From NCBI RefSeq assembly GCF_001418475.1, contig NZ_LIQX01000008.1, positions 1 to 41,027 on the forward strand: 41,027 nucleotides of DNA, in the 5' to 3' direction. This document shows positions 40,708 through 41,027 of this stretch, in pieces. Positions within the stretch are counted from its first letter, which is position 1; each line of letters opens with the position of its first letter. Position numbers and translations under genes: made by a program. This DNA comes from Streptomyces ossamyceticus (GTDB taxonomy: Bacteria; Actinomycetota; Actinomycetes; Streptomycetales; Streptomycetaceae). The notes beneath the pieces are model-generated. The model searched no databases. It saw only the letters and a program-made list of their open reading frames with translations, and was not told where the DNA came from.

Positions 40708-41027
40708 GCCTGCCCACCGGGATCGATCCCGCCGTGCCGCCCAGCGGAGCCGGCTGCGTGGAGTGCGACGCCGCCGGCGGCTGGTGGTTCCACCTGCGGC
40801 GCTGCGCCCAGTGCGGGCACATCGGCTGCTGCGACTCCTCCCCCGCGAAGCACGCCACCGCGCACGCCGCGGCCGCCGGGCACCCCTTCGTCCAGAGCTA
40901 CGAGCCCGGCGAGACCTGGTTCTGGAACTACGAGACGTCCGAGATGTACGAGTCGGGCCCCGACCTGGCGCCACCCCACAGCCACCCAGCGGACCAGCCG
41001 GCCCCGGGGCCCGCGGGCCGGCTGGGT
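40704..41027 (+). CDS. UBP-type zinc finger protein (3' end outside the window)
   Basis: 108 codons from ATG 40704 are present with no stop before the edge. GCVECDAAGGWWFHLRRCAQCGHIGCCD supplies Cys18, Cys21, Cys34, Cys37 and Cys42/43, and His39, His50 and His54 complete the zinc sites of the Zf-UBP domain, which in eukaryotes binds the ubiquitin C-terminus. FVQSYEPGETWFWNYETSEMY is conserved in bacterial members. A Pro/His-rich tail begins near residue 90. The gene is coupled to the kinase by an ATGA overlap, so it likely works in the same pathway. Its bacterial ligand is unknown. Confidence 0.9.
   Translation, partial: MSLPTGIDPAVPPSGAGCVECDAAGGWWFHLRRCAQCGHIGCCDSSPAKHATAHAAAAGHPFVQSYEPGETWFWNYETSEMYESGPDLAPPHSHPADQPAPGPAGRLG

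Overview
The window looks like a chromosomal segment of a Streptomyces or a very close actinomycete. The evidence is the very high G+C, the near-universal G/C in third codon positions, frequent GTG starts, several apparently leaderless genes, and families typical of that genus (SpoIIE phosphatase with GAF and ATPase domains, DUF1996 with an LAxTG anchor, DUF4032, DUF6745, FprA-type reductase). I see no rRNA, tRNA, CRISPR array, transposase or integrase. All family assignments come from reading the translations; no database search was run.

Layout. 1-148 (-): start of a Pro-rich protein interrupted by an in-frame TAG. 238-711 (+): SRPBCC protein. 761-4794 (-): a polytopic membrane protein and a secreted DUF1996 protein with a LADTG sorting signal. 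5032-7797 (+): SpoIIE-type phosphatase with a CitA/DcuS-like sensor half. 7859-9667 (+): Gfo/Idh/MocA oxidoreductase and a small membrane protein. 9726-10508 (-): alpha/beta hydrolase. 10697-12675 (+): DUF1152 protein and aldo/keto reductase. 12866-13294 (-): Ala/Lys-rich LEA-like protein. 13552-16254 (+): FprA-type reductase behind a probable iron box, GNAT acetyltransferase, YciO.

16291-23357 is the most interesting block. A five-gene + strand operon matches the STM4015-STM4014-STM4013-STM4012-STM4011 families: leucine-rich-repeat protein, ATP-grasp-like protein, alkaline-phosphatase-superfamily hydrolase and two radical SAM proteins. A two-gene - strand unit (DUF6745 and a small GEVTGHAH protein) is transcribed divergently from it. 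To my knowledge the system has no assigned function. The domain mix suggests enzymatic tailoring of a peptide, protein or small polymer.

23335-26043 holds a small - strand protein and a large cytoplasmic-looking metzincin-type protease. 26123-31808 is a CitA/CitB-like two-component pair divergent from a tripartite tricarboxylate transporter operon (tctC-tctB-tctA). 31847-36014 holds a small unknown protein, an acyl-CoA ligase and a kinase-like DUF4032 protein. 36058-37357 is a divergent universal stress protein / VOC pair.

37494-41027 is a second coupled system: a receiver domain fused to a thioredoxin-reductase-like flavoprotein without the CxxC, a cyclic-nucleotide-binding-domain histidine kinase, and a UBP-type zinc finger protein cut by the window edge. 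They are joined by start/stop overlaps, including a possible 11-codon bridging minigene. I read it as a redox- or ligand-responsive signalling cassette; its function is unknown to me.
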